Numbered from the stretch's first letter, positions 7,705 to 16,627 are shown. The stretch: 64,000 nucleotides of DNA from Microbacterium azadirachtae (GCF_000956505.1 NZ_JYIX01000035.1:62001-126000); one strand, 5' to 3'. The notes: generated by a model from the sequence alone, not told the origin. Made by a program: numbers and translations.

Positions 7705-9014
7705 CACGACCCGGGGGAACCTGGCAGAACTGGGGTCGTTCGGCGTCGGTCCGGCCGATCAGGGTGGAGCGTCCTCGGACCCCGGAGGGCGTGCAGCGCG
7801 CGGTGCTCGCCGCCGCGGCCCAGAACCTGCGCGTGAAGGCGGTCGGCGCCGGCCACAGCTTCACCGGGGTGGCGGTCGCGCCCGACGTGCTGCTGGAACT
7901 CGACGATCTGCAGGGACTGGTGTCCGCGGACGAGGCCCGAGGGCGCGTCACCCTGCTCGCCGGCACCCGTCTGCACCGGATCCCTGCGCTGCTCGCGCCC
8001 TATGGGCTCGCCATGGAGAACCTCGGCGACATCGACCGCCAGTCGATCTCCGGGGCCATCTCCACGGGAACCCACGGCACGGGCGCGGGCTTCCGCGGCA
8101 TCGCCGCCCAGGTCGTCGGCGCCACGCTGATCACCGCCGCGGGGGAGTTCCTCCGCGTCGACGAGACCCGGAACACCGAGATGCTGCCCGCCGTGGCCCT
8201 CGGCCTCGGCGCGCTCGGGATCCTCGTCGAGGTCACGCTGCAGTGCGTGCCCGCGTTCGTGATGCACGCGATCGATGCGCCGGTCCCGCTGGACGAGGTG
8301 CTGGAGAGCGTGCACGAGCGCGTGGCCGCGGCGGACCACTACGAGTTCTACTGGTTCCCGCACACCGACGTGGCACTCACGAAGACCACGGAGCGGCTCC
8401 CGGAGTCGGTGGTGCGCCGTCCGCTGCCGAAGGTCGGCAGGTGGATCGATGAGACGCTGCTCTCGAACGGCGTGTACCGGGCCGTCTGCGCGGGCGGTGT
8501 GGCCGTTCCGGCGATCACGCCGCCGTTCAGCAGGCTCGCGGTGAAGCTCACGGGGGACCGCGAGTACACCGATCTCTCCCATCGCGTGCTCACGCAGAGC
8601 CGCACGGTGCGCTTCCGCGAGATGGAGTACGCGCTCCCGCAGGACCAGATCGTGCCTGTGTTCCGCGCCGTGAAGGCGCTCATCGCGAAGCGCGGGTGGC
8701 GCATCGAGTTCCCGATCGAGGTGCGCTTCGCGGCGGCCGACGACCGCTGGCTGTCCACGGCGCACGAGCGCGCCTCGGCCTACCTCGCGGTGCACCGGTA
8801 CTGGCGCCACGACCCCCGAGAGTACTTCGACGCGGTCGAGCAGATCTGCCTCGCGCACGGCGGACGGCCGCACTGGGGCAAACTGCACATGCTGGGCGCC
8901 GATCAGCTCCGGGAACGCTATCCGCGCTTCGACGACTTCCTCGCACTGCGCGACCAGCTGGATCCGGAGCGCCGGTTCGGCAACCGCTATCTGGAGCGCG
9001 TTCTCGGTGCCTGA
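7701..9014 (+). CDS. FAD-linked aldonolactone oxidase (D-arabinono-1,4-lactone / L-gulonolactone oxidase family)
   Basis: 437 residues. The VAO-type FAD domain has GAGHSFTG, whose histidine usually carries covalent FAD, then ISGAISTGTHGTG for the pyrophosphate loop. The C-terminal ALO domain ends with the family signature HWGK (GRPHWGKLHML) and FGNRYLERVL. Such enzymes oxidise sugar lactones to ascorbate-like products using O2 or another acceptor; the actinobacterial forms act as dehydrogenases. It overlaps the preceding PLP gene by 4 nt. From memory the same two families lie together in M. tuberculosis (Rv1769/Rv1771), so the pair probably serves one pathway. Confidence 0.88.
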   Translation: MTRPGGTWQNWGRSASVRPIRVERPRTPEGVQRAVLAAAAQNLRVKAVGAGHSFTGVAVAPDVLLELDDLQGLVSADEARGRVTLLAGTRLHRIPALLAPYGLAMENLGDIDRQSISGAISTGTHGTGAGFRGIAAQVVGATLITAAGEFLRVDETRNTEMLPAVALGLGALGILVEVTLQCVPAFVMHAIDAPVPLDEVLESVHERVAAADHYEFYWFPHTDVALTKTTERLPESVVRRPLPKVGRWIDETLLSNGVYRAVCAGGVAVPAITPPFSRLAVKLTGDREYTDLSHRVLTQSRTVRFREMEYALPQDQIVPVFRAVKALIAKRGWRIEFPIEVRFAAADDRWLSTAHERASAYLAVHRYWRHDPREYFDAVEQICLAHGGRPHWGKLHMLGADQLRERYPRFDDFLALRDQLDPERRFGNRYLERVLGA

Positions 9015-9095
9015 CCGTTCGCTGGCAGCCCGGCGAACACGGAGGATGCCGGGATAGGATGAGCCGAAACCGCGTCTGCTAGGGGGTTGTCGTCC

Positions 9096-9674
9096 GTGGA
9101 TGTTCTCGTGCCAGTGCTCGTCGTCGTCGGTGTGATCGTCGTTCTGATCGTCGCCATCGGCATCTATCTGTGGGCCACGTACAACTCGCTCGTGCAGCTC
9201 GGGGTCCGCGTCGACGAGGCGTGGAGCGACATCACGGTGCAGCTCAAGCGTCGCGCCGATCTGATCCCCAACCTCATCGACACGGTGAAGGGCTACGCCG
9301 CGCATGAGAAGGCGGTGTTCGAGAACGTCACGCGCGCCCGCGCCGAGACGCTCTCCGCCTCCAGCCCCGGTGAGGCCGGAGCTGCCGAGGGCCATCTGCA
9401 GCAGGCGCTGAAGAGCCTCTTCGCCGTGGCCGAGGCGTATCCGCAGCTGCAGGCCAGCCAGAACTTCCTGCAGCTGCAGGCCGCGCTCGTCGACACCGAG
9501 GACAAGATCCAGGCCTCTCGCCGGTTCTACAACGGCGGCGTGCGCGAGCTGAACACCAAGATCAAGGTGTTCCCGAACAACCTGTTCGCCCGCAACCTCG
9601 GCTTCACCGAGCGCGAGTTCTTCGAGGTGGCCGACGGCGCCGCCATCGCAGAGCCGCCGCGCGTGCAGTTCTGA
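9096..9674 (+). CDS. lemA: LemA family protein
   Basis: 192 residues. An N-terminal membrane helix (VLVPVLVVVGVIVVLIVAIGIY) is followed by YNSLVQLGVRVDEAWSDI and LKRRADLIPNLIDTVKGYAAHEK, the core of LemA, then a long helical bundle and the QFVE-like end AEPPRVQF. LemA proteins sit in the membrane with the bundle in the periplasm-like space; their role is unknown. Start GTG 9096 chosen because AGGGGG at 9081-9086 is 9 nt upstream; a TTG at 9087 abuts that site. No htpX or TPM-domain partner is next to it. Confidence 0.9.
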   Translation: MDVLVPVLVVVGVIVVLIVAIGIYLWATYNSLVQLGVRVDEAWSDITVQLKRRADLIPNLIDTVKGYAAHEKAVFENVTRARAETLSASSPGEAGAAEGHLQQALKSLFAVAEAYPQLQASQNFLQLQAALVDTEDKIQASRRFYNGGVRELNTKIKVFPNNLFARNLGFTEREFFEVADGAAIAEPPRVQF

Positions 9675-9677
9675 CAC

Positions 9678-9709
9678 GCCGCTTTCGGGGCGGTCAGGCC
9701 CCGAGCGGC
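9678..9709. terminator. Bidirectional terminator lemA/alkZ-like
   Basis: GCCGCT and CGGGGC pair with GCCCCG and AGCGGC, leaving a two-base bulge and a 6-nt loop. The hairpin contains the stop codon of the convergent glycosylase gene and lies just past the lemA stop. Confidence 0.6.
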
Positions 9710-11004
9710 ACCTGATCCGTCCGGCCCACATCGTGCCGGAGTACTCGTGCGGAGTGTCCGTCGAGCACATCGGCGAGGGCGGCCGAGGCGTCGCCCCAGC
9801 CGGACACCGAGACGTGCTCGAGCCCCTGCCAGGCGGCGGCCGCGCGCAGCTCGGCGGCGATGGGCTCGACGTCGTGGGCCGGGCGCGCCTGCGGCTCCCA
9901 CCACGCGGACTGCACGCGCAGCGTGCCCGAGGCGCGATCGGCCTTGAGGTCCACCCGGGCGGCGATCCGGTCGCCGACCAGCACCGGCAGCGAGTAGTAG
10001 CCGTAGCGGCGCTTGTCGGCGGGGGTGTAGATCTCGATCCGGTAGTCCAGGGCGAACGCCCTCAGCGCGCGATCACGGAACCAGACGACCGGATCGAACG
10101 GAGTGAGGATCGCCGTCGTGTCGATCCGGCGCGGCAGGACGGCATCGACGTGCCGCCAGGCCGGAAGGGGCCGCCCGCCGCGCTCCCACCCGCGCACCCG
10201 GACGGGCTCCAGTTCGCCCTGCTCCACGAGGTCGTCGATCGCGCCGAGGATCAGCGCGCGGTCCTTGACGCGGTAGTAGTCGGCGATGTCCGCCGCGGTC
10301 GCGACCCCGTGCGCCCTGGCCGCCCGGCGCACGAGCTCGCCGATCGCGGTGGGGCGGTCGAGATCGCGTCCGAGGAGATCTGCCGGCACCACGTGCTCCG
10401 CGAGGGCGTAGCGGCGCTCGAAGCCGTCGCGCCCCGCGATCGCGACCTCGCCGACGCGCCAGAGGTACTCCAGGGCGTGCTTGACGTCGTCCCACTCCCA
10501 CCAGCCGCCCTTGCCGCCCGGGGCGTCGCCGCGGATCTCGGCAGGGCGTGAGGGACCCCGCTCCTGCAGTTCGGAGCGGACCCAGTCCAGCGTGCGGGCC
10601 GACGAGGTGCGTCCCCAGAACTCGCCACGTTTGGCGCGGAACGCCTCGCGACGGAAGCCCCACAGCGGCCAGTCCTCGACCGGCAGGAAGGTCGCCTCGT
10701 GCGCGAGGTACTCGGTGTACCGGCCGGAGCGTGCCGCCGTCGGGCGCGAGAGGAACGCCCGCTCCAGCAGAGCGGGGTCGTACGCGCCCAGACGCGAGAA
10801 CAGCGGCAGGTAGTGCGAGCGCGCGAAGACGTTCACGGAGTCGATCTGCAGCACGCCCATGCGCGCCATCGCCGTGTGCAGGTGGCGCACGCCCGGATCC
10901 GCCGGCCGTCGCCGGGAGAACCCCTGCGCGGCCAGCGCGATCCGCCTGGCTTCGCCGGCGCTCAGCGTGTCGACGGGGGAGGGGCCGGCCGTGGATGCTG
11001 TCAC
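9694..11004 (-). CDS. YcaQ/AlkZ-like winged-helix DNA glycosylase (HTH_42 family)
   Basis: 436 residues. The family unhooks interstrand crosslinks or removes alkylated purines. The catalytic segment is MGVLQIDSVNVFARSHYLPLFSRLG: Q-I-D is the QxD motif of the YcaQ branch rather than the QxQ of AlkZ. Winged-helix repeats follow, then PFDPVVWFRDRALRAFALDYRIEIY and the KRRYGYYSLPVL segment typical of the C-terminal beta-barrel. Start GTG 11004 is preferred because TACGCT lies 7 nt upstream on the minus strand; ATG 11034 and an upstream ATG 11064 (Arg-rich leader) are possible. Divergent from the permease gene at 11103. Confidence 0.82.
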   Translation of the reverse strand: MTASTAGPSPVDTLSAGEARRIALAAQGFSRRRPADPGVRHLHTAMARMGVLQIDSVNVFARSHYLPLFSRLGAYDPALLERAFLSRPTAARSGRYTEYLAHEATFLPVEDWPLWGFRREAFRAKRGEFWGRTSSARTLDWVRSELQERGPSRPAEIRGDAPGGKGGWWEWDDVKHALEYLWRVGEVAIAGRDGFERRYALAEHVVPADLLGRDLDRPTAIGELVRRAARAHGVATAADIADYYRVKDRALILGAIDDLVEQGELEPVRVRGWERGGRPLPAWRHVDAVLPRRIDTTAILTPFDPVVWFRDRALRAFALDYRIEIYTPADKRRYGYYSLPVLVGDRIAARVDLKADRASGTLRVQSAWWEPQARPAHDVEPIAAELRAAAAWQGLEHVSVSGWGDASAALADVLDGHSARVLRHDVGRTDQVPLGA

Positions 11005-11102
11005 GTCGGTCAGCGTATCGACAGCCGCCGACATCGACGGAGTCCGTCGGCGGCGCCGTCGCACGGACGAGACGGCCCATGCCGCGCCCGTAGACTGGGC
11101 CG

Positions 11103-12299
11103 ATGAGCGAGGACAGCACGCCCCGGCTGCGCGATCTCATCCGCCAGCGCACCGTCACCGGCCATGTCGATGTGCGCGACGACGTGCAGCGATCCCTGCC
11201 GTCAGGGTTGCGCATCGCCACCTCCTACGCCTGGCGCCTGCTGGTGATCGCCGCCGCGCTCGGCGTCGTGATCTGGCTGGTCATGCTGTTCAAGATCCTG
11301 GTCATCCCGCTGATGGTCGCGATCCTGCTCACGGCCCTGCTCTGGCCCGCGTTCAGCACCATGCTGCGGGCGCGCTGGCCGCGCTGGCTCGCGATCGTGG
11401 TGGCGCTCATCGGCACGCTCGCGATCGTGGGCGGCCTGCTGTGGCTCGCGATCTGGCAGATCACCCAGCAATGGGACGGGGTGCAGTCGCGCTCGGTCGC
11501 GGCCTGGGCGCAGTTCCAGCAGTTCCTCCTCGACGGTCCGCTGCACCTGACGGCGAAGCAGATCCAGGATCTGCTCGACCAGGCCGTGACGTTCCTCAGC
11601 GAGCAGGGCGAGCTGCTGAAGAGCGGGGCGATCGCGGTCGGGACCACCTTCGGCCACGTCGCGACCGGCGCGGTGCTGACGCTGTTCATCCTGCTCTGCC
11701 TGCTCGCGGACGGCGGCGGGATCTGGCGATGGACCCTGAAGCTGTTCCCGAAGGCGTCGCGCACCGCCGTCGACGCGGCGGCCCGCAACGGCTGGGCCAC
11801 AGTGATCAACTATGCGCGCACGCAGATGCTGGTCGCCTTCATCGACGCCGTCGGCATCGGCCTCGGCGCGTTCCTGCTGGGCGTGCCGCTGGCCGTCCCC
11901 GTCGCCGTGCTGGTCTTCCTCGGCTCCTTCATCCCGATCGTCGGCGCGGTCGTCACGGGAGCGCTCGCGGTGTTCCTCGCCCTCGTCTACAACGGGCCAT
12001 GGATCGCGCTCTGGATGCTGATCGTGGTGCTCGCGGTGCAGCAGATCGAGGGGCACCTCCTGCAGCCGATCCTGATGGGATCCGCCGTCAAGGTGCACCC
12101 GCTCGCCGTGGTGCTCGTCGTGGCAGGCGGCGCCCTAATCGCCGGGATCCCCGGCGCCCTGTTCGCGGTGCCGCTCGCGGCGTTCGTGAACGTGGCCGCC
12201 GTGACCATCAACTCCGGTGCGTGGCGCACCGGCGCCGCCCCGGATGGCGATTACATCTGGCAGACCGTGCCCCGGGCGCGGAGAAGGAGCAAGCGATGA
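11103..12299 (+). CDS. AI-2E family (PerM-type) membrane transporter
   Basis: 398 residues with about eight hydrophobic segments in the AI-2E_transport arrangement: a pair near residues 40-100, then LFILLCLLADGGGIWRW, and a C-terminal cluster with GVPLAVPVAVLVFLGSFIPIVGAVV, the family's FIPxxG signature, and QQIEGHLLQPILMG. Substrates in this family range from AI-2 to sodium or unknown solutes, so none is assigned. ATG 11103 is 6 nt after TAGACT (leaderless). The stop overlaps the ilvA start by 4 nt, so the two are translationally coupled. Confidence 0.88.
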   Translation: MSEDSTPRLRDLIRQRTVTGHVDVRDDVQRSLPSGLRIATSYAWRLLVIAAALGVVIWLVMLFKILVIPLMVAILLTALLWPAFSTMLRARWPRWLAIVVALIGTLAIVGGLLWLAIWQITQQWDGVQSRSVAAWAQFQQFLLDGPLHLTAKQIQDLLDQAVTFLSEQGELLKSGAIAVGTTFGHVATGAVLTLFILLCLLADGGGIWRWTLKLFPKASRTAVDAAARNGWATVINYARTQMLVAFIDAVGIGLGAFLLGVPLAVPVAVLVFLGSFIPIVGAVVTGALAVFLALVYNGPWIALWMLIVVLAVQQIEGHLLQPILMGSAVKVHPLAVVLVVAGGALIAGIPGALFAVPLAAFVNVAAVTINSGAWRTGAAPDGDYIWQTVPRARRRSKR

Positions 12300-13531
12300 C
12301 GAACGACACGATCCCCACCCTCGCCGAGATCCGGCAGGCGGCAGACGGCCTGGACGGCGTGATCGTGCGCACTCCGACGCTGCCCTCGGTCGCACTCACG
12401 AAGGTGCTCGGCTCGCCCGTGATGCTGAAGATGGAGAACCTGCAGCGCACGGGGTCGTTCAAGATCCGCGGTGCGGTGCACCGGCTCTCCCGGCTGACCG
12501 CGGAGGAGCGCAGCCGCGGCGTCGTCGCCGCGTCCGCCGGCAACCATGCCCAGGGCGTCGCCCTGGCGGCCCAGGCACTGGGGATCCCCGCCACGATCTT
12601 CATGCCCATGGGCGTGCCGGTGCCCAAGCTGCTCGCGACCCGCGGATATGGCGCCGAGGTCGTGCTCGAGGGCGAGACGGTGGCCACGTCGCTGCGCCTC
12701 GCGGCCGAGTTCGCCGAGCGCACCGGCGCGGTGCTGATCCCGCCGTTCGACCACCGCGACATCGTGACGGGGCAGGCCACGCTCGGCCTCGAGCTCGTCG
12801 AGGACGTGCCGGACGTCGACACGATCCTCGTCGGCATCGGCGGCGGCGGACTGATCGCCGGCGTCGCCGCGGCCGTCAAGGCGCGCGCGGCCGAGCAGGG
12901 GCGCACGGTGCGAGTGATCGGCGTGCAGGCGGAGAACGCCGCCGCGATGGGTCCGTCGCTCGCCGCGGGTCATCCCGTCGAGATCACGACGCAGCCGACG
13001 ATCGCGGACGGCATCCTCGTGGCGCGCCCTGGCGACGTGCCCTTCGCGATGATCGCCGAGCTCGTCGACGAGGTCGTGACCGTCAGCGACGACGACATCG
13101 CCCGCGCCCTGCTACTGCTCCTGGAGCAGGCCAAGGTCGTGGTCGAGCCTGCGGGCGCGGTGGGCGTCGCGGCGATCCTGGCCGGAAAGGTGCACGCGAG
13201 CGGCACCACGCTGGCCGTGCTCTCCGGCGGCAACATCGACCCGCTGCTGCTGCAGCGCGTCGTGTCGCACGGACTCGCGGCCTCTGGCCGCTATCTCACG
13301 CTGCGCATCCCGCTGCCCGACCGCCCCGGCCAGCTCGCCCGGGTGTCCGAGCTCATCGCGCATGCCGGCGCCAACGTGATCGAGGCCATGCACACGCGCC
13401 ACGGCCACGGACTGCAGATCAACGACGTCATCCTCGAGCTCAGCGTCGAGACGCGCGGCCCCGAGCACTCGGAGCTGACCCTCGACACGCTGCGCGCGGC
13501 GGGCTTCGAGCCGATCGTCGTGCAGGACTGA
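12296..13531 (+). CDS. ilvA: Threonine ammonia-lyase (threonine dehydratase) with C-terminal ACT domain
   Basis: 411 residues. Deaminates threonine to 2-oxobutyrate, the first step toward isoleucine. The PLP lysine is in RTGSFKIRGA (K56), SAGNHAQG follows, and GIGGGGLIAG binds the phosphate. After the catalytic domain (~1-320) a single short ACT domain (RYLTLRIPLPDRPGQLARV..., ~330-411) is present. This matches the short TD1/catabolic-like form common in Actinobacteria, not the 500-residue biosynthetic enzyme with two ACT-like units. Starts inside the stop of the permease gene. A strong terminator follows. Confidence 0.92.
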   Translation: MTNDTIPTLAEIRQAADGLDGVIVRTPTLPSVALTKVLGSPVMLKMENLQRTGSFKIRGAVHRLSRLTAEERSRGVVAASAGNHAQGVALAAQALGIPATIFMPMGVPVPKLLATRGYGAEVVLEGETVATSLRLAAEFAERTGAVLIPPFDHRDIVTGQATLGLELVEDVPDVDTILVGIGGGGLIAGVAAAVKARAAEQGRTVRVIGVQAENAAAMGPSLAAGHPVEITTQPTIADGILVARPGDVPFAMIAELVDEVVTVSDDDIARALLLLLEQAKVVVEPAGAVGVAAILAGKVHASGTTLAVLSGGNIDPLLLQRVVSHGLAASGRYLTLRIPLPDRPGQLARVSELIAHAGANVIEAMHTRHGHGLQINDVILELSVETRGPEHSELTLDTLRAAGFEPIVVQD

Positions 13532-13559
13532 CGATCGATCGCGCAGAACGTTCCTGATA

Positions 13560-13600
13560 CGACGAACCCGCCGGCCCTCGATGGCGCGGCGGGTTCGTCG
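13560..13600. terminator. Bidirectional terminator ilvA/greA
   Basis: Perfect 14-bp stem CGACGAACCCGCCG (13560-13573) with 13587-13600, between the convergent ilvA and greA genes. Confidence 0.85.
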
Positions 13601-13614
13601 TCTGCAGGATGCGG

Positions 13615-14103
13615 TCAGCCCGCGAAGGTCTCGACCTTCAGGATCTCGACCTCGATCGAGCGGCCGTTGGGCGCCTCGTAGGAGGTCTTCTCGCCGACCT
13701 TGAGGCCCTGGATCGCGGATCCGAGCGGGCTCGCCTCGCTGTACACGTCGAGGTCGGTGCCACCGGCGATCTCGCGGCTGCCGAGGAGGAAGACCTCTTC
13801 GCCGCCCGCGACGGTCGCGGTCACGACGGTGCCGGGCTCGACGATGCCGCGGCTGGCCGGGGCCTCGCCGACCTTGGCCGACTTCAGCAGGAGCTCGAGC
13901 GTGCGGATGCGCGCCTCCATCTTGCCCTGCTCGTCCTTGGCGGCGTGGTAGCCGCCGTTCTCCTTGAGGTCGCCTTCCTCGCGCGCGAGCTCGATGCGCT
14001 TGGCGATCTCCTCGCGGCCGACCGTGGAGAGGTTCTCCAGCTCCGCGACCAGGCGGTCGTACGCCTCCTGCGTGAGGAAGGGGACCTGTGCGTCGTTCGA
14101 CAC
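13615..14103 (-). CDS. greA: Transcription elongation factor GreA
   Basis: 162 residues. Rescues backtracked RNA polymerase by stimulating transcript cleavage. The N-terminal coiled coil carries the acidic tip GDLKENGGYHAAKDEQ, and the C-terminal FKBP-like domain has SPLGSAIQGLKVGEKTSYEAP. Start GTG 14103 has AAGGAG 7 nt upstream; longer in-frame starts would add an unconserved leader. Beside DUF4307, as in the M. tuberculosis greA locus. Confidence 0.95.
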   Translation of the reverse strand: MSNDAQVPFLTQEAYDRLVAELENLSTVGREEIAKRIELAREEGDLKENGGYHAAKDEQGKMEARIRTLELLLKSAKVGEAPASRGIVEPGTVVTATVAGGEEVFLLGSREIAGGTDLDVYSEASPLGSAIQGLKVGEKTSYEAPNGRSIEVEILKVETFAG

Positions 14104-14155
14104 GGCGAACTCCTTGCGAATCGGATCCGAGAACGGAACGTCCCGGATATGCCAA

Positions 14156-14181
14156 GACGCCCCGGCTCCTGCCGGGGCGTC
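14156..14181 (-). terminator. Terminator after the DUF4307 gene
   Basis: GACGCCCCGGC (14156-14166) pairs with 14171-14181, 11 bp with a 4-nt loop, 17 nt past the DUF4307 stop and upstream of greA. It separates the two same-strand genes. Confidence 0.75.
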
Positions 14182-14197
14182 GATCAACACGATGAGC

Positions 14198-14584
14198 CTA
14201 GGACACCCAGCAGGAGTTCACCAAACCCGTCGTCGCGGCCGAGACGATCGGGACATGCTCCGTGAACGCCCTGGAATGCTTCTCCGAGGCGGGGTAGGAG
14301 ACGAGTCGCCAGCCGACGATTCCGAACTCCTCGTCCTGAGCCTCCACGATGCAGTGCACGGGGCGGTTCGTGGGCGCCGTGATCTGGAAGTTCACGGTCA
14401 CGCTGTGGTCGTCGACGAGGCGGAAGCCCGTTCCCGTCACGTCCACGGTGTCCGCGGAGCCCTGCCAGGTCCACCAGCCGAAGACACCGACGACGATCGC
14501 CGCGGCCGCGATCGTGAGGACCATCGGCAGGCGGCGGCGGGGTCCGCGGCCGTAGCGCTCGTCGAGCTGGGCGGGGGTCGTCAC
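14198..14584 (-). CDS. DUF4307 domain membrane protein
   Basis: 128 residues. One N-terminal membrane helix (MVLTIAAAAIVVGVFGWWTWQG) is followed by a small beta domain with VNFQITAPTNRPVHCIVEAQDEE and the conserved end VNSCWV. This is the actinobacterial DUF4307 family, found next to greA (Rv1081c in M. tuberculosis, from memory). The external domain has two cysteines that could form a disulfide. GTG start; no convincing ribosome site. Function unknown. Confidence 0.85.
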   Translation of the reverse strand: MTTPAQLDERYGRGPRRRLPMVLTIAAAAIVVGVFGWWTWQGSADTVDVTGTGFRLVDDHSVTVNFQITAPTNRPVHCIVEAQDEEFGIVGWRLVSYPASEKHSRAFTEHVPIVSAATTGLVNSCWVS

Positions 14585-14676
14585 GGCGGGGTGCTTCCGA
14601 TCGTTAGGCTTGAGGTTCCAGGTTATCCCGCGGGAGGCCAGGGGCCCGAACGGGCCGTGCCCAGAAAGGCTGAGAG

Positions 14677-14940
14677 ATGATCGAGGCGATCCTTGCCGCT
14701 GCGGCGGCCACCCCCACTCCGACCCCGACGGTCGACCCGAACCTGGTCACCCCGGGCCCCGTGGGCTTCGTGATCGTCGCGGTGGTCGTCGTCTTCGCGG
14801 TCCTCTTGATCTGGGACATGCAGCGGCGGATCCGTCGCGTGCGCTACCGCGAAGAGGTGCGCGCCGAGCTCGACGCCGAAGAGGCCGCCCAGGGCGGTGC
14901 CGCTGACGGTGAGGGCGACGCGGGCGCGCCGAAGCCCTGA
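14677..14940 (+). CDS. Small single-pass membrane protein
   Basis: 87 residues: a short Thr/Pro-rich N terminus, one membrane helix (GFVIVAVVVVFAVLLIWDM), a strongly basic stretch (RRIRRVRYREEVR), then an acidic Ala/Gly tail. It holds the place of the Rv1083-like small membrane protein in the greA-uppS neighbourhood. The mycothiol-conjugate amidase gene (mca) that precedes it in mycobacteria is absent. Possible ribosome site GAGAG just before the ATG. Function unknown. Confidence 0.75.
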   Translation: MIEAILAAAAATPTPTPTVDPNLVTPGPVGFVIVAVVVVFAVLLIWDMQRRIRRVRYREEVRAELDAEEAAQGGAADGEGDAGAPKP

Positions 14941-14956
14941 CGGCTCGGAGGAGCCG
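14941..14956. terminator. Weak terminator between convergent genes
   Basis: CGGCTC and GAGCCG pair with loop GGAG directly after the small membrane-protein stop, just before the end of the convergent HlyIII gene. Confidence 0.45.
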
Positions 14957-14962
14957 GGCGGC

Positions 14963-15700
14963 TCAGCCGGGCAGGCCCAGCGACGGCTGCAGCGGCGCCA
15001 GGGAGATGAGCAGGCACGCCGTCCAGTGGCAGAGGAACGCCAGCACGGTGCACACGTGGAAGATCTCGTGGAAGCCGAACTTGCCGGGCCACGGGTTGGG
15101 CTTCTTGAGCGCGTACACGATGGCGCCGCCGGTGTAGAGCAGGCCGCCGACGCAGACGAGCACCATCATCGCGACGTTCGCGTTGACCAGGTCGACGACG
15201 TACATGATCGCGCCCCAGCCGAGCAGCAGGTAGAGCGCGACGTACAGCCAGCGCGGGGCGTTGATCCAGAAGACCCGGAACAGGATCCCCAGGAGCGCTC
15301 CCGACCAGACCAGCACGAGCAGCAGGACGCCCTTCTCCGGCTGCAGAGCGAGCGTCGCGAGAGGGGTGTAGGTGCCGGCGATCAGCAGCAGGATGTTCGC
15401 GTGATCGATCCGCTTCAGGATCGACTTGGTCCTGGGCTTCCAATTGAAGCGGTGGTACAGCGCCGAGTTGCCGAACAGCAGCAGCGAGGTGATCATGAAC
15501 ACCACGGCGGCCCATTTCGCGACCGTGCCGTGGGCGAGCACGATGAGCACGATGCCGGCCGCGATCGCCACCGGGAACGTGCCGGCGTGGATCCAGCCCC
15601 GCCACGTCGGTTTGATCTCGATCTGCGCGTCGTGCTCGGCCGCCTCCATGAGGGGCAGTTCGGGGACGTCGGGTGCAGCGGATCGGGTCGCTCTGCGCAT
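14963..15700 (-). CDS. trhA: Hemolysin III / TrhA family (PAQR-type) membrane protein
   Basis: 245 residues with seven hydrophobic segments. Family marks: ALYHRFNW (metal-ligand histidine), IDHANILLLIAGTYTPLATLAL, and the C-terminal FHEIFHVCTVLAFLCHW, whose histidines complete the PAQR zinc site. Despite the name there is no sign it is a toxin; TrhA proteins affect membrane fluidity and fatty-acid homeostasis. ATG 15700 is 6 nt after TAGAGT on the minus strand, a leaderless start. Divergent from the prenyl-synthase gene, the conserved actinobacterial arrangement (Rv1085c/Rv1086). Confidence 0.9.
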   Translation of the reverse strand: MRRATRSAAPDVPELPLMEAAEHDAQIEIKPTWRGWIHAGTFPVAIAAGIVLIVLAHGTVAKWAAVVFMITSLLLFGNSALYHRFNWKPRTKSILKRIDHANILLLIAGTYTPLATLALQPEKGVLLLVLVWSGALLGILFRVFWINAPRWLYVALYLLLGWGAIMYVVDLVNANVAMMVLVCVGGLLYTGGAIVYALKKPNPWPGKFGFHEIFHVCTVLAFLCHWTACLLISLAPLQPSLGLPG

Positions 15701-15793
15701 GGTTGAACTCTAGGCGTCCGCCCATGCCTCAAACCGTACATATCCCCTGGATGACATGACGGCCGGATCGCGTCCGCGCGGTAGCGTAGGGGA

Positions 15794-16579
15794 GTGAGCG
15801 CACGGTCCGAGCAGCCAGGGAATGGCCCCCTCTATCGGCTGTACTCCCGACGCCTGCGGCGACGGCTGGATCCCGCGACGATGCCGCACCACATCGCCAT
15901 GATGATCGACGGCAACCGCCGCTGGGCCCGGCAGCTGGGCTACGCGACCCCCGCGCACGGCCATAGGGCGGGAGCCGCGAAGATGCGCGAGTTCCTCGGC
16001 TGGTGCGATGAGCTCGGCATCCGGGTGGTCTCCCTCTACCTGCTGTCCGCGGACAATCTGGGCAAGCGCGATTCGGCGGAGCTCGCCGACCTCATCGAGA
16101 TCATCGGCGAACTCGCCGACAGTCTTTCCCGCGAGGGAAACTGGCGCGTCAAGCACGTGGGGCGCGCCGACATCCTGCCCGCAGAGCTCGCCCGGGTGCT
16201 GGCCGAGGCCGAGGAGCGCACCCGGGACCACACCGGGCTGCACGTGAACCTCGCGGTCGGCTACGGCGGGCGCAACGAGATCGTCGACGCCGTGCGCTCG
16301 ATCCTCGCGCAGCACGACGCGTCTGGCGGCACGCTGGAGGACCTCGCGGCCAACCTCACCCCGGAGATGATCGGCGAGCACCTGTACACCGGCGGCCAGC
16401 CGGATCCGGATCTCGTCATCCGCACGAGCGGAGAGCAGAGGCTCAGCGACTTCCTGCTGTGGCAGAGCGCGCACAGCGAGTTCTACTTCGTCGAGGCCCT
16501 CGGCCCGGACCTCCGGCAGGTCGACTTCCTCCGCGCCATCCGCGACTACGCCGACCGCGACCGCCGCTTCGGCCGCTGA
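15794..16579 (+). CDS. uppS: Z-type isoprenyl diphosphate synthase (UppS family)
   Basis: 261 residues. Condenses isopentenyl diphosphate in cis with an allylic primer. HIAMMIDGNRRWAR contains the catalytic Asp (D39) and the phosphate-binding GNRRWA motif; RTSGEQRLSDFLLWQSAHSEFYF is the second signature. Next to HlyIII, its counterpart in M. tuberculosis is Rv1086, which makes short Z,E-farnesyl diphosphate, so this may be the short-chain enzyme rather than the undecaprenyl one; chain length cannot be read from sequence by eye. GTG 15794 follows TAGCGT by 6 nt. Confidence 0.92.
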   Translation: MSARSEQPGNGPLYRLYSRRLRRRLDPATMPHHIAMMIDGNRRWARQLGYATPAHGHRAGAAKMREFLGWCDELGIRVVSLYLLSADNLGKRDSAELADLIEIIGELADSLSREGNWRVKHVGRADILPAELARVLAEAEERTRDHTGLHVNLAVGYGGRNEIVDAVRSILAQHDASGGTLEDLAANLTPEMIGEHLYTGGQPDPDLVIRTSGEQRLSDFLLWQSAHSEFYFVEALGPDLRQVDFLRAIRDYADRDRRFGR

Positions 16580-16627
16580 GCGGCGAGCGGCGCCAGGAGC
16601 GCGTGTGCTGCGTGTCAGACTGGCGGG

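Noticed and set aside
14963..15700. Hemolysin toxin
   Set aside because: The HlyIII name is historical. The protein is a seven-helix PAQR/TrhA membrane protein in a conserved housekeeping neighbourhood.
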